From: CALKWS01 sp051020515
GTDB taxonomy: Bacteria; Actinomycetota; Actinomycetes; Actinomycetales; Beutenbergiaceae
DNA length: 64,000 bases
NCBI RefSeq assembly: GCF_051020515.1
Contig: NZ_CP194857.1
Span: 744,001-808,000, forward strand
Direction of reading: 5' to 3'
Every line of letters starts with the position of its first letter. Position 1 is the stretch's first letter. A model generated the notes under the pieces. The model was not told the origin of the DNA. It ran no database searches and saw only the letters and a program-made list of their open reading frames with translations. Position numbers and translations under genes: made by a program. Of this stretch, positions 36,324 to 46,465 are shown one piece after another.

Positions 36324-38234
36324 TCAGACTCGCGTGGCGAGGACGAGGACAAGGACCACGATCACACCGATCGTCATGGTGACGGCGTAACTGCGCGCGT
36401 AACCGCTCTGCAACCGTCGCAGCCACTGCCCCAGCCCGGTGGTGTCGCCGGCAAGGCGGTGCACCGCACCGTCGATGACGTCCCGGTCGGTCGCCACCAA
36501 GGTGCGGGTCAGGGCCTGGCCGGGGCGCATCGCCAGGGTCTCGTTGATCGCGTCGCCGTACAGGTCTGCCCGGGCCGCGCGGGTGAGCACCGAACCCTCC
36601 GGCGCCTCGAGCGGGACGTCCCGGGCACCGAACTGCAACCAGGCGACCGCCACACCGACCGCGACCAGCACCAGGGTGAGCGTGATCAGCAGCCATACCG
36701 GCAGCACCGGCTCCAGGTGACCCGGGTCGGAGGTCACGGGCGCCAGGAACTCCAGGAACGGCACGCCCTGGTACAGCACCAGGCCCAGGCCCACCGACCC
36801 AGCGGCCAGGATGATCATCGGCACCGTCATCAGCGCACCGGACTCGTGCGGCTTGCGCTCGGGGCCCGGGCCGTCCTGCCCGGGCGCGTGCCAGCGACCC
36901 TTGCCGTGGAAGGTCATGAAGTACAACCGGGACATGTAGAAGGCGGTGATCCCGGCCCCGAGCAACGTCACGATGCCGAAGACCCAGGGCTGCCAGCCCG
37001 ATCCGGTGAACGCAGCCTCGATGATCTTGTCCTTGGACCAGAAGCCGGAGAACGGCGGGATGCCGAGAATGGCCAGCCAGCCCAGCGCGAAGGTGGCCCA
37101 GGTGATCTTCATCGAGGTGCGCAACGCACCGAAGTGACGCATGTTCACGTCGTCGTTCATGCCGTGCATGACCGACCCGGCGCCCAGGAACAGCCCGGCC
37201 TTGAAGAATCCGTGCGTGATGAGGTGGAAGATCGCGAACGCGTACCCGACCGGGCCCAGTCCGGCCGCCAGCATCATGTACCCGATCTGGGACATCGTGG
37301 AGGCCGCCAGGACCTTCTTGATGTCGTCCTTGGCACAACCGACGATCGCTCCGAAGAGCAGCGTGGCGGCACCCACGATGACCACGACGAGTTGGGCGAC
37401 GGGGGCGGCCTCGAAGATCGCCCCGGAGCGCACGATCAGGTACACACCGGCAGTGACCATGGTGGCGGCGTGAATCAACGCCGACACCGGGGTGGGGCCG
37501 GCCATCGCGTCCCCGAGCCAGGCCTGCAGCGGAACCTGTGCGGACTTGCCGCAAGCGCCCAGCAGCAGCAGCAGCCCGATCGCGGTCAGCACACCCTCGT
37601 TGGCGCCCTCCACGGCGCCGAAGACCGTCTCATAGTCCACCGAGCCGAAGGTGGCGAACATCGCCATCATCGCCACCAGGAGGCCCATGTCACCCACGCG
37701 GTTCATCACGAAGGCCTTCTTCGCCGCGACCGCGTACTCGGTGCGGGCGTTCCAGAAGCCGATGAGCAGGTAGGAGGCCAGGCCCACGCCCTCCCAGCCC
37801 ACGAAGAGCAGGGCGAAGGAGTCCCCGAGGACCAGCAGCAGCATCGCGGCGATGAACAGGTTCAGGTAGGCGAAGAAGCGCCGCCGATCGGGGTCGGCGG
37901 CCATGTAGCCCACCGAGTAGATGTGGATCAGGGTGCCCACGAACGTGATCAGCAGGGCGAAGGTCACCGAGAGCGGGTCGACCAGCAACCCGGCCTGCAC
38001 GGTGAAGTCCCCGGCGTTGATCCAGTCGAACAGGTGCACGCGGGTACTGCGCTCGGTCGCCGAGGCGCCCAGCATCTCCGCCAGCATCCAGATCGCCAAC
38101 ACCGCCGGAACCGCTGAGGACAGCACGCCCAACCAGTGACCCCAGCCGTCGGACCGGCGCCCCAGGAGCAGCAGCACAGTGGAACTGACCAGCGGGATCG
38201 CCACCAGCAGCCAGGCAAGGTTCAGAATGTCCAC
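36324..38234 (-). CDS. nuoL: NADH-quinone oxidoreductase subunit L
   Basis: This is the distal antiporter-like subunit, carrying the long lateral helix of the complex I membrane arm. It has 636 residues from the GTG at 38234 and about 16 transmembrane segments. Motifs seen are LFVGWEGVGLASYLLIGFW (key glutamate), PLQAWLGDAMAGPTPVSALIHAATMV, GCAKDDIKKVLAASTMSQIGYM and LGIPPFSGFWSKDKI. It lies 12 bp after nuoK. The gene is complete. Confidence 0.97.
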   Translation of the reverse strand: MDILNLAWLLVAIPLVSSTVLLLLGRRSDGWGHWLGVLSSAVPAVLAIWMLAEMLGASATERSTRVHLFDWINAGDFTVQAGLLVDPLSVTFALLITFVGTLIHIYSVGYMAADPDRRRFFAYLNLFIAAMLLLVLGDSFALLFVGWEGVGLASYLLIGFWNARTEYAVAAKKAFVMNRVGDMGLLVAMMAMFATFGSVDYETVFGAVEGANEGVLTAIGLLLLLGACGKSAQVPLQAWLGDAMAGPTPVSALIHAATMVTAGVYLIVRSGAIFEAAPVAQLVVVIVGAATLLFGAIVGCAKDDIKKVLAASTMSQIGYMMLAAGLGPVGYAFAIFHLITHGFFKAGLFLGAGSVMHGMNDDVNMRHFGALRTSMKITWATFALGWLAILGIPPFSGFWSKDKIIEAAFTGSGWQPWVFGIVTLLGAGITAFYMSRLYFMTFHGKGRWHAPGQDGPGPERKPHESGALMTVPMIILAAGSVGLGLVLYQGVPFLEFLAPVTSDPGHLEPVLPVWLLITLTLVLVAVGVAVAWLQFGARDVPLEAPEGSVLTRAARADLYGDAINETLAMRPGQALTRTLVATDRDVIDGAVHRLAGDTTGLGQWLRRLQSGYARSYAVTMTIGVIVVLVLVLATRV

Positions 38235-38246
38235 GCCGCAGACCCC

Positions 38247-38546
38247 TTAGTTCTTCAGCAGGGCGGCGTCATCGATCGACGCCGACCCGCGTGTTCGGAA
38301 GATGGCCACGATGATCGCCAACCCGATGACCACCTCGGCGGCGGCTACGACCATGACGAAGAATGCCAACACCTGTCCGTGCAGGTTGCCGTGCATCCGG
38401 GCGAAGGTGACCAGCACCAGGTTTCCGGCGTTGAGCATCAACTCCACGCCCATGAACGCCACCAAGGCGTTGCGGCGAACCATCACGGCCACACCGCCGA
38501 CGACGAACAGGATCCCGGCCAGGACCAGGTAATGGGTCAGGCTCAT
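38247..38546 (-). CDS. nuoK: NADH-quinone oxidoreductase subunit K
   Basis: This small membrane subunit has 99 residues and three transmembrane helices. The conserved ALVAFMGVELMLNAGNLVLV carries the membrane glutamates, and FFVMVVAAAEVVIGLAIIVA is helix 3. Its ATG overlaps the nuoJ stop (ATGA). The length and content are normal. Confidence 0.96.
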   Translation of the reverse strand: MSLTHYLVLAGILFVVGGVAVMVRRNALVAFMGVELMLNAGNLVLVTFARMHGNLHGQVLAFFVMVVAAAEVVIGLAIIVAIFRTRGSASIDDAALLKN

Positions 38547-39357
38547 CCGTCAATCTCCCTGGTGCTGGTGGTCTCCGCCGTGGCCTCGATCTCATCCATC
38601 TCGGAGATGTCGACCTGTGCGCTCTGGCCGCGGATGCGCAGCACCGTGGTCACCGAGTCCTCGATCGGCTCACCGCTGGCATCCAGTGCCGGCATGTCCG
38701 CAGAGTTGTGGCGTGCGTAGACACCCGGCGACGGCCGCGGTGCGACCGTACCAGTGCCCGCGGCGAAGGCGGCCAGGCGACGCTCGGCGAGCTCGGCCTG
38801 TCCGACCTTGGGCTCCACGCGCTGCCGGTGGGTGTAGATGATCGCCCCGACCGCGGCGGTGATGAGCAGCGCCGCGGTGAGCTCGAAGACGTAGACGTAC
38901 TGTCCGAAGATCAACTTGGCCACGCCCACCGCGTTCGTCTCGGCGTTGGCCTCGGCCAACCCGGCGCCGGCGGGAATCGCGACCCGGGCGCCGATCGCCA
39001 CCAGCAGCAGGAGCAGGCCCAGCGCGACCGCCCCGGCCATCCAGCGCTGACCGACCAGCGGTTCCTTGCGCGATTCCGAGGCGTCCACACCCACGAGCAT
39101 GATCACGAACAGGAACAGCATCATGATGGCGCGCCGGTGTAGACCACGATCTGGGCCACGCCCAGGAAGAACGCCTCGTTCATGATGTAGAAGATGGCCA
39201 GGCTGACCAGCACCCCGGCCATCGCCACCGCGATCCGCACGGGGCGGCGGCTGAACACCAGGCTCAGGGCAGCCAGCACCGAGAACGGACCCAGCACCCA
39301 GAACAGCACAGCCTCACCGGCGGAGATCTCCAGCCCGGTCTGTGCGATCAGGTTCAT
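38543..39357 (-). CDS. nuoJ: NADH-quinone oxidoreductase subunit J (apparent frameshift)
   Basis: This membrane subunit contains the pi-bulge helix that links quinone reduction to pumping. The ATG at 39357 overlaps the nuoI stop. The first part (AVLFWVLGPFSVLAALSLV, then FLGVAQIVVYTGA) and the second part (IMMLFLFVIMLVGVD onward) lie in different frames. The junction reads GGCGCGCCATC near 39124-39130. Two fewer bases (GGCGCCATC) give the canonical YTGAIMMLFLF. The C-terminus extends about 80 polar residues past the last helix, as in other actinobacteria. The rebuilt length is about 270 residues. Confidence 0.9.
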
Positions 39358-40136
39358 CGCCCGGATCCCTTCTTCGAGCGGCTGGCGGCGGGGTCCTCGT
39401 CCCGTTCGCCGGTCCCCGCGCCGGCGGCTTTGGCGGCGCCCTCCAGCGACGGGTCGTCGGGCCGGTGCTCCCGGACCCAGTCCACCTGTTCGGTGGTGGG
39501 TCCGGTGATCTTCTCCTGGTAGTAGTCGACGTCGGTGGTGCCGGGTGCCATCGGGTGCGGCGCGGAGAGCATCCCGTCGGCCACCGGTGCGAGCAGGTCC
39601 TGACGTTCGTAGATCATGTCCGCCCGGTTGGTGCTGGCCAGTTCGAACTCGTTCGTCATGGTCAGCGCCCGGGTGGGGCAGGCCTCGATGCAGTAGCCGC
39701 AGAAGATGCAGCGCAGGTAGTTGATCTGGTAGACCCGCCCGTACCGTTCCCCGGGCGAGTACTGGGCGCCGGGGGCGTTGTTGGCGGCCTCGACGTAGAT
39801 CGCGTCCGCCGGGCAGGCCCAGGCACACAGTTCGCACCCGATGCACTTCTCCAGTCCGTCGGCGTACCGGTTCAGTTGGTGGCGGCCGTGGTACCGCGGG
39901 AAGGTGCCGACCTTCTCGAACGGGTACTGCTCGGTAGCGGTGGGACGGAAGATGGTCGACAGGCTGACCCCGAAGCCGGCCACGGGGGCGAACAGCTCCT
40001 GGAGGGCGTTCTTGTCCAGGTCGGCGTCGACGTCGAACTGCTGCGCCGCCGGCTTGCCGCCCGCGCGGTCCACGTCCTGACCGCGTCCGGCCGCTTCATC
40101 CCGTGCAACTTCCTTGTCCTTGCCCTGCTCAGCCAT
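39354..40136 (-). CDS. nuoI: NADH-quinone oxidoreductase subunit I
   Basis: This 8Fe ferredoxin-like subunit in the peripheral arm has 260 residues. The ATG at 40136, 6 nt behind AAGGAG and overlapping the end of nuoH by 8 bases, gives MAEQGKDKEVARDE. Both [4Fe-4S] motifs are intact: CIGCELCAWACP and CIFCGYCIEACP. The N-terminal 40 and C-terminal 60 residues are polar extensions. The in-frame start at 40217 would lie well inside nuoH and is unlikely. Confidence 0.95.
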   Translation of the reverse strand: MAEQGKDKEVARDEAAGRGQDVDRAGGKPAAQQFDVDADLDKNALQELFAPVAGFGVSLSTIFRPTATEQYPFEKVGTFPRYHGRHQLNRYADGLEKCIGCELCAWACPADAIYVEAANNAPGAQYSPGERYGRVYQINYLRCIFCGYCIEACPTRALTMTNEFELASTNRADMIYERQDLLAPVADGMLSAPHPMAPGTTDVDYYQEKITGPTTEQVDWVREHRPDDPSLEGAAKAAGAGTGERDEDPAASRSKKGSGR

Positions 40137-41592
40137 CGTTGCTCTCCTTGCCGTCGGGGGCTTGGTCGTCCGGGTCCGTGCCGGCGGTGGAGGCTTGCGC
40201 GCCCCCGTCGGTCTCACCGGCCGGCGTGGCGACCTTGATCTTGCGTGGCGACGGCGGGAGTTTCTGCCCGGGCAGCGGCGGCACCGGGAAGCCCCCGGCG
40301 AACGCGTCGAAGTACTCCCCCTCCGTCTCGCCCTCAGCGGTGGTGGCTACCTGCTTGCGCCGCGCGGCGTCGGTGAGTTCGGGACCGGAGGAGTCCTCCT
40401 CGTCCTTCTTCTTCTCCGGCAGCAGCGCCAGGACCAGCGCGATCGCCAGCAGCACGCCGGCTCCGGCGAACAACCAGGTGCGCAGGTCGTAGGTGCCTAC
40501 CACGGTGAACTGCTGGACGGCCTGCCACACGGCGACCACGATCACCCAGACGAGGGAGACCGGGATCAGCACCTTCCAGCCGAAGTGCATGAACTGGTCG
40601 TACCGGAAGCGCAGCAGTGTCCCGCGCAGCCACACGAACACGAACATCGCCATCCACAGTTTGATGACGAAGGTCAGGACCGGCCACCAGCCCTCGTTGA
40701 ACATGCCGTCGTTGATCTGGGAGAGCGGCCAGGGCGCCCGCCAGCCCCCGAAGAAGACGGTGACCATGATTGCCGAGACGTTCAGCATGTTGATGTACTC
40801 GGCCAGGTAGAACCAGGCGAACTTCATCGAGGAGTACTCGGTCTGGTAACCGGCGACCAGTTCCCCCTCGGCCTCGGGCAGGTCGAACGGTAGCCGGTTG
40901 ACCTCGCCGACCATCGAGATGAAGTACACGACGAAGGCGGGCAGCAGGGCGAAGGCCCACCAGGTGGTCTCCTGCGCGGCCACGATCTGGGAGGTGGCCA
41001 TCGAACCGGACACGATCAGCACGCTGACCAGGGCCAGCGACATGCTCAGTTCGTACGAGATCACCTGGGCGGTGGAGCGCACCGAGCCCAGCAGCGGGTA
41101 GGTCGACCCGGACGACCAGCCGCCCAGCACGATGCCGTACACACCCAGGGCCGTCACGCCCAAGAAGTACAGCACCGCGACCGGCAGGTCGGTCAACTGG
41201 AGCGGGGTGACGATGTCGGTGAACGGGATCCGCGCCTCTGGCCCGAAGGGGATCACGGCGAAGACCAGGAACGCGGTGACCACCGAGATCAGCGGCGCGA
41301 TGAAGTAGATCACCTTGTCTGCGCCCTTGACGGTGATGTCCTCCTTCAGCACCAGCTTCAGCGCGTCCGGGATGGACTGCACCAGGCCCCAGGGCCCGCG
41401 CACGTTCGGGCCCAGGCGCTGCTGCATACGGGCGATGACGCGGCGCTCGAACCACAGCGCGAAGAGCACCGAGAGCAGCAGGAACAGCAGGATCGCCACG
41501 GCCTTGCCGATCATCAGCCCGATCGAGTCGTTGCTGAAGTCCGACGCCGGGGCCGCCGGCGCGGACTGGGCGAGGAGTTGGACGGGGCTCAT
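40129..41592 (-). CDS. nuoH: NADH-quinone oxidoreductase subunit H
   Basis: This membrane subunit forms the quinone-binding site with NuoB and NuoD. It has 487 residues from the ATG at 41592, which overlaps the nuoG stop (ATGA). Eight transmembrane helices are expected. The signature segments ERRVIARMQQRLGPNVRGPWG and LPFDLPEAEGELVAGYQTEYSSMKFA are present. The C-terminal 110 or so residues, after the last helix, are a charged tail with a KIKVATPAGE segment. This is longer than in enterobacteria but usual in actinobacteria. Confidence 0.95.
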   Translation of the reverse strand: MSPVQLLAQSAPAAPASDFSNDSIGLMIGKAVAILLFLLLSVLFALWFERRVIARMQQRLGPNVRGPWGLVQSIPDALKLVLKEDITVKGADKVIYFIAPLISVVTAFLVFAVIPFGPEARIPFTDIVTPLQLTDLPVAVLYFLGVTALGVYGIVLGGWSSGSTYPLLGSVRSTAQVISYELSMSLALVSVLIVSGSMATSQIVAAQETTWWAFALLPAFVVYFISMVGEVNRLPFDLPEAEGELVAGYQTEYSSMKFAWFYLAEYINMLNVSAIMVTVFFGGWRAPWPLSQINDGMFNEGWWPVLTFVIKLWMAMFVFVWLRGTLLRFRYDQFMHFGWKVLIPVSLVWVIVVAVWQAVQQFTVVGTYDLRTWLFAGAGVLLAIALVLALLPEKKKDEEDSSGPELTDAARRKQVATTAEGETEGEYFDAFAGGFPVPPLPGQKLPPSPRKIKVATPAGETDGGAQASTAGTDPDDQAPDGKESNDG

Positions 41593-44260
41593 GACCTGAC
41601 CTCCGCAGTAACGGCACTGACGGTGACCGACTGACCGGCGGTCACGCCGAGCATCCGGTGTACCGAGGAACCCGGGGAATGCTGCGGCAACCACAGCACC
41701 TGGTCCGGCATCGGTGTGATGACCAGTGGCAGCGTGATCGACCCCTTCGGGCCGACTACCGTCACCTTGCCCGCTCCGGCCACACCTGCGGCCTCGGCGG
41801 TCCGGGCCGACATCCGCACCACCGGCCGGTGGGCCGTTCCGGCCAGGTGCGGCTCGCCGTCCTGACCGCGAGCGGCGTCGAGCATCAACCGCCAGGTGGC
41901 CAGGACAGCCTCGTTACCGGCGCCCGGCACCCGCGTGGTGTCGGCCGCGGTGTCCGGAGCCGGGATCCGGGCTCCGGACCAGCCTCCGAGTTCGGCGAGT
42001 TCATGGTGGATCTCGGTCACCGATCCGGTGCCGAGTTCGACACCGAACTGGCGGGCCAGCAGGTCCAGCGCCCGGGCATCAGAGATGTCGTGAGAGGTGA
42101 AGACCTCCTCGAACGGACGCGGGCGGCCTTCCCAGGTCAGGAAGGTGCCGGACTTGCGCGTCGGCGGCGCCACCGGCAGCACCACATCGGCGTGGGGGGT
42201 CACCAGGGAGTGCCGTACCTCGAGCTGGACGACGAAACCGGCGTCCCGGATGGCTCGCTCCGACCCGGCAGGATCGGGCAGGTCGGACAGGTCCACGCCC
42301 CCGACCAGCAGGCCGCCCAGTTCGCCGGAACCGGCGGCGGCAACGATCTGGGTGTGGTCACGTCCGAGGGTCTGGGGCAGGGAGTCCGACCCCCACAGCG
42401 CGGCCAGGTCGACCCGGGCCTCGGCGTCGGTCACCGGACGCCCGCCCGGCAGCAGGGTGGGCAGGAGGCCCGCCTCGACAGCCGCACGGTCACCTGCACG
42501 CCGTGGCACCCAGGCCAGCCGGGCCTGACGCGCCCGGGAGTAACGCAGCAGCGCACTCAGTGCACCGGGGCTCGCGGCGAGTCGTTCACCCGCCAGGACC
42601 ACCACGCCCGGCTCGGCCAGGGCCTCGGCGAGATCGGCGGGGATCTCCGAACCGGCCTCATCGAGGCCGACGCTACCGGCCAGGGCGTCGAGCACCTGAG
42701 CCTCCCCACCGGGAGTGGTGGAGATCAGGTCGGCGCGCATCTTCGTGGTACCGCGGGAGGCCAGCGGCGCGATAGTGGTCACGTGGACCCTCCCGGCCAG
42801 CATTCCCTTGCGCAGGCGCAGGAAGATGGTGCCGGCCTCGTCCTCCGGCTCCAGGCCCACCAGCAGCACCCTGGGTACGCGCTCCAGGTCGGAGAAGGTC
42901 ACGTCCATCTCCGAGCCCGCCACGTGGTGGCCGAGGAACTGTACCTCTTCGTCGCTGTGCACGCGGGCGCGGAAGTCCACATCGTTGGTGCCCAGCACCA
43001 CCCGGGCGAACTTGGACCAGGCGTAGCCGTCCTCGAGGGTCAGCCGACCGCCGGGCAGTACGCCCACGCCCCCGGCGCTGCGGGCACGCTGCAGCCCTTC
43101 GGCGGCTACCGCCAGCGCCTCGGACCAACTGGTGGCGACCAGTTCCCCGGCCTCCTCATCGCGCACCATCGGTGCCTCGAGCACGTCCGGGGCGTTCTGC
43201 CAGGTGAAGGCGAAGCGGTCCTTGTCGGTGATCCACTCCTCGTTCACCACCGGGTCATCACCGGCGAGACGGCGTAGCACCACGCCACGCCGATGGTCGA
43301 CCCGGATCGCCGAACCACACGCGTCGTGCTCACCGATCGAAGGGCTCGAGACCAGGTCGAATGGGCGCGAACGGAACCGGTAGGTGGCTGAGGTCAGCGC
43401 ACCCACCGGGCAGATCTGGATGGTGTTGCCGGAGAAGTAGGAGGAGAAGGGTCGGCCGGAGACATCGGTCGCCGCAGCGCCCACCGACCGCACCGCTCCA
43501 CCGCGAACGCCCGCGGCCCCGCCGGGTCCGGCCAGATCGGTGCCGTCGGCGTAGTCCGGTGCCTCATCCTCACCGCGCGGGATGAACCCGAGCACGGCCT
43601 CGTCGAAGGTGCCGATCTGCTGTCCGTGCAGCGAGTGCACTTCCATCCCGGGTGCACCGCCGCCGCGGCCCTGCAGTTCGATGAAGGGGTCGCCGGCGAT
43701 CTCGTCCTGGAACCGGGTGCACCGCTGGCACAGGATGCACCGGTCCCGGTCCAACAGGATCTCGGTGGAGATCTTGATCGGCTTGGGGAATGTGCGCTTG
43801 ATGTCCAGGAACCGCGACTCCGGCGCTCCGTTGCTCATCGCCTGGTTCTGCAGCGGGCACTCACCGCCCTTGTCACAGACCGGGCAGTCCAGCGGGTGGT
43901 TGACCAGCAGGAACTCGATCTGGGCGTGCTGGGCCTTGTCCGCCACCGGGGAGGAGTGCTGGGTGGAGACGACCATGCCGGGCGTGGCCTCCAGGGTGCA
44001 GGAGGTCTGCGGCTTGGGCATCGGCCGCAGGTTGCCCTCCCGGTCCGGCGCCGAGACCTCCACCAGGCACTGGCGGCAGGCGCCGGCAGGCTTGAGCAGC
44101 GGGTGGTCGCAGAACCGGGGGATCTGGATCCCACCTGCTCAGCGGCGCGGATCACCAGGGTGCCCTTGGGCACACCGACCTCGACACCGTCGATGGTGAA
44201 GGTGACCTCCGGCTCCGGAGCAACGTCGCCGGAGGCGGAACTGGACGTGGTTGCCGTCAT
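41589..44260 (-). CDS. nuoG: NADH-quinone oxidoreductase subunit G (apparent frameshift)
   Basis: This is the large iron-sulfur subunit of the NADH dehydrogenase module. The ATG at 44260 overlaps the nuoF stop. The N-terminal [2Fe-2S] domain starts VTFTIDGVEVGVPKGTLVIRAAEQVG. The frame then breaks at 44130-44132, where GTGGGATCC needs one more G. After repair, IQIPRFCDHPLLKPAGACRQC follows, then the HxCxxC region (CPVCDKGGECPLQ) and CILCQRCTRF. The molybdopterin-oxidoreductase-like domain fills the rest. The rebuilt length is about 890 residues, within the family range. Confidence 0.92.
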
Positions 44261-45566
44261 CGGGTGACTCCTGAGAACACAGCGTTGGCTTCGTAGGGGA
44301 ACAACTCCCAGGCGGGGGTGTGCACCCCCTGCTCGAACTCCTCGCGGAAGTACTTGATCCCGCTCTTGATCGGTTGCGCGGCACCGTCACCCAGTGCGCA
44401 GAAGGACCGGCCGTCGATCTCGTGGGCCACATCGAGCAGGGTGTCCACGTCGGCCTCGGTGCCCTGACCGGCCTCGAGACGGTGCAGGATGGCCTTCATC
44501 CAGAAGGTGCCCTCGCGGCACGGGGTGCACTTGCCGCACGACTCGTGGGCGTAGAAGTCGGTCCAGCGCGACACCGCCCGGACCACCGAGGTGGTCTCGT
44601 CGAAGATCATCAACGCCCGGGTACCCAGCATCGACCCGGCCCCACCGACCTCCTCGAAGTCCAGTGGGATGTCGAGGTGCTCATCGGTGAGGATCGGCGT
44701 GGAGGATCCCCCGGGGGTCCAGAACTTCAACCTGTGCCCGTCCCGGATACCGCCGGCCATCTCCAGCAGTTCCCGCAGCGTGATACCCAGCGGCGCCTCG
44801 TACTGGCCGGGTCTCGTGACGTGACCGGACAGGGAGAACAAGCCGTGCCCCTTGGAGCGCTCGGTTCCCATCGAGGCGAACCAGTCGCCACCGTTACGCA
44901 CGATCCCGGGCACCGAGGCGATCGACTCCACGTTGTTGACCACCGTGGGACGCGCGTACAGACCGGCCACGGCGGGGAACGGGGGCTTCAGCCGGGGCTG
45001 ACCGCGACGGCCTTCCAGGGAGTCCAGCAGCGCGGTCTCCTCACCACAGATGTAGGCGCCGGCACCGGCGTGCACGGTGACCTCCAAGTCGAAGCCCGTG
45101 CCCAGGATGTTCGTGCCGAGCAGCCCGGCCGCGCGAGAGCCTCGGCCACGGCAGCCATCAGGCGGCGGTACACGTGGACCACCTCACCACGGACGTAGAT
45201 GAAGGCGTGATGGCACCCGATGGCGAAGGAGGTGATCGCCACTCCCTCGATCAGGGAGTGCGGGTTGGCCATCATCAACGGGATGTCCTTGCAGGTGCCC
45301 GGCTCGGACTCGTCGGCGTTGACCACCAGGTAGCGAGGGCCGCCATCGGGCTCGGGCAGGAAGCCCCACTTCATACCGGTGGGGAATCCGGCACCACCGC
45401 GACCACGCAGGCCGGAGTCCTTGACCATGCTGATCAGGTCGGCCGGATCGGTCTTCAACGCGGTGCGCCAGGCCTCGTAGCCATGAGCGTTCTCGTTGTA
45501 GGAGTCCATCGTCCAGGGGCGTTCGGCGTCCCAGATGTCGGAGAGGACGGGGGCGAGAGTGGTCAT
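44257..45566 (-). CDS. nuoF: NADH-quinone oxidoreductase subunit F (apparent frameshift)
   Basis: This flavoprotein subunit oxidises NADH and carries FMN and a [4Fe-4S] cluster. The ATG at 45566 overlaps the nuoE stop. Motifs are GLRGRGGAGFPTGMKW, NADESEPGTCKD, GAGAYICGEETALLDSLEG and the cluster ligands in HESCGKCTPCREGT. A missing G near 45128-45131 (GCGCGGCCGGGC where GCGCGGGCCGGGC is needed) breaks the frame. Repair joins AEALARAGLLG to TNILGTGFDLEVTVH. The rebuilt length is 436 residues. Confidence 0.93.
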
Positions 45567-46465
45567 TGTTCTGTTCCCTCCTGAGCCTGGTCACGTTCCG
45601 GGCTCCGCCCGTCGGCCGCCGGTTCCACCGCGCCGTCGTCCAGGTCCGCACCGGCACCGCGGGGTTCCGGGTCGCCAGGACCGCTGGCGCTGACGTCGCC
45701 TGCGGACACCGGGGGGCGATCCGCACTGGAGCCGGCCTCGCCCACGTCGGGCTCGCCGTCGTCGGTCTCCGGCCGCCTCGTCCCTCCGCTGGCGCTGTAA
45801 CCGGGGGCGTGCCAACCCTCGCTACGGGCGAGTTCCAGGCCGACCATCGTGGCCGGGCCGCCCGCAGTGCCCTCGTTGGCGCGACCGTCGTCGAAACCGG
45901 CCAGCACCCGGGAGGTCTCCTTGAAGGTGGCCACCCGGTCGGAGCCGCGGGTGGGGCGTACGTCCTCACCGGCCAGGATAGCGTCGACGACCTCCACCGC
46001 CGAGGCTGGTGTCTGGTTGTCGAAGAACTCCCAGTTGATCATCATCACCGGGGCGAAGTCGCACGCGGCATTGCACTCCAGGCGCTCCAGCGTGATCTTG
46101 CCGTCCTCGGTGGTCTCGTCGTGACCGATGTCCAGGTGCTCCGAGAGCCGGTCGAAGATGATGTCCCCACCCATCACCGCGCACAGCGTGTTGGTGCACA
46201 CCCCGACGGTGTAGTCGCCGTTGGGACGGCGCTTGTACTGGGAGTAGAACGTGGCCACGGCCGAGACCGACGACTGGGCCAGGCCCAGCACCTCGGCGCA
46301 GAAGTGGATGCCGGCCGGGCTGATGTAGCCGTCCTCGGACTGCACCAGGTGCAGCAGCGGGAGCAGCGCGGAGCGGGCCTGCGGATAGCGCGAGACGATC
46401 TCGCGTGCGTCGGCGTCCAGCCGCGCCCGCACGTCCGCGGGGTACTCACCCTTGTGCGGAGTCAT
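45563..46465 (-). CDS. nuoE: NADH-quinone oxidoreductase subunit E
   Basis: This is the [2Fe-2S] thioredoxin-like subunit. It has 300 residues from the ATG at 46465, which overlaps the nuoD stop by one base. The ligands are seen in GVCTNTLCAVMGG and ECNAACDFAPVMMIN. Residues from about 205 onward form a low-complexity acidic tail of about 90 residues (Asp/Gly/Pro/Glu), which is longer than usual. The tail is probably disordered. The stop overlaps the nuoF start. Confidence 0.95.
   Translation of the reverse strand: MTPHKGEYPADVRARLDADAREIVSRYPQARSALLPLLHLVQSEDGYISPAGIHFCAEVLGLAQSSVSAVATFYSQYKRRPNGDYTVGVCTNTLCAVMGGDIIFDRLSEHLDIGHDETTEDGKITLERLECNAACDFAPVMMINWEFFDNQTPASAVEVVDAILAGEDVRPTRGSDRVATFKETSRVLAGFDDGRANEGTAGGPATMVGLELARSEGWHAPGYSASGGTRRPETDDGEPDVGEAGSSADRPPVSAGDVSASGPGDPEPRGAGADLDDGAVEPAADGRSPERDQAQEGTEQ

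Noticed and set aside
34986..38117. Plus-strand frame of over 1000 codons opposite nuoM and nuoL
   Set aside because: The His/Gln/Asp/Arg-rich translation is typical of the antisense of hydrophobic high-GC genes. nuoM and nuoL are certain.
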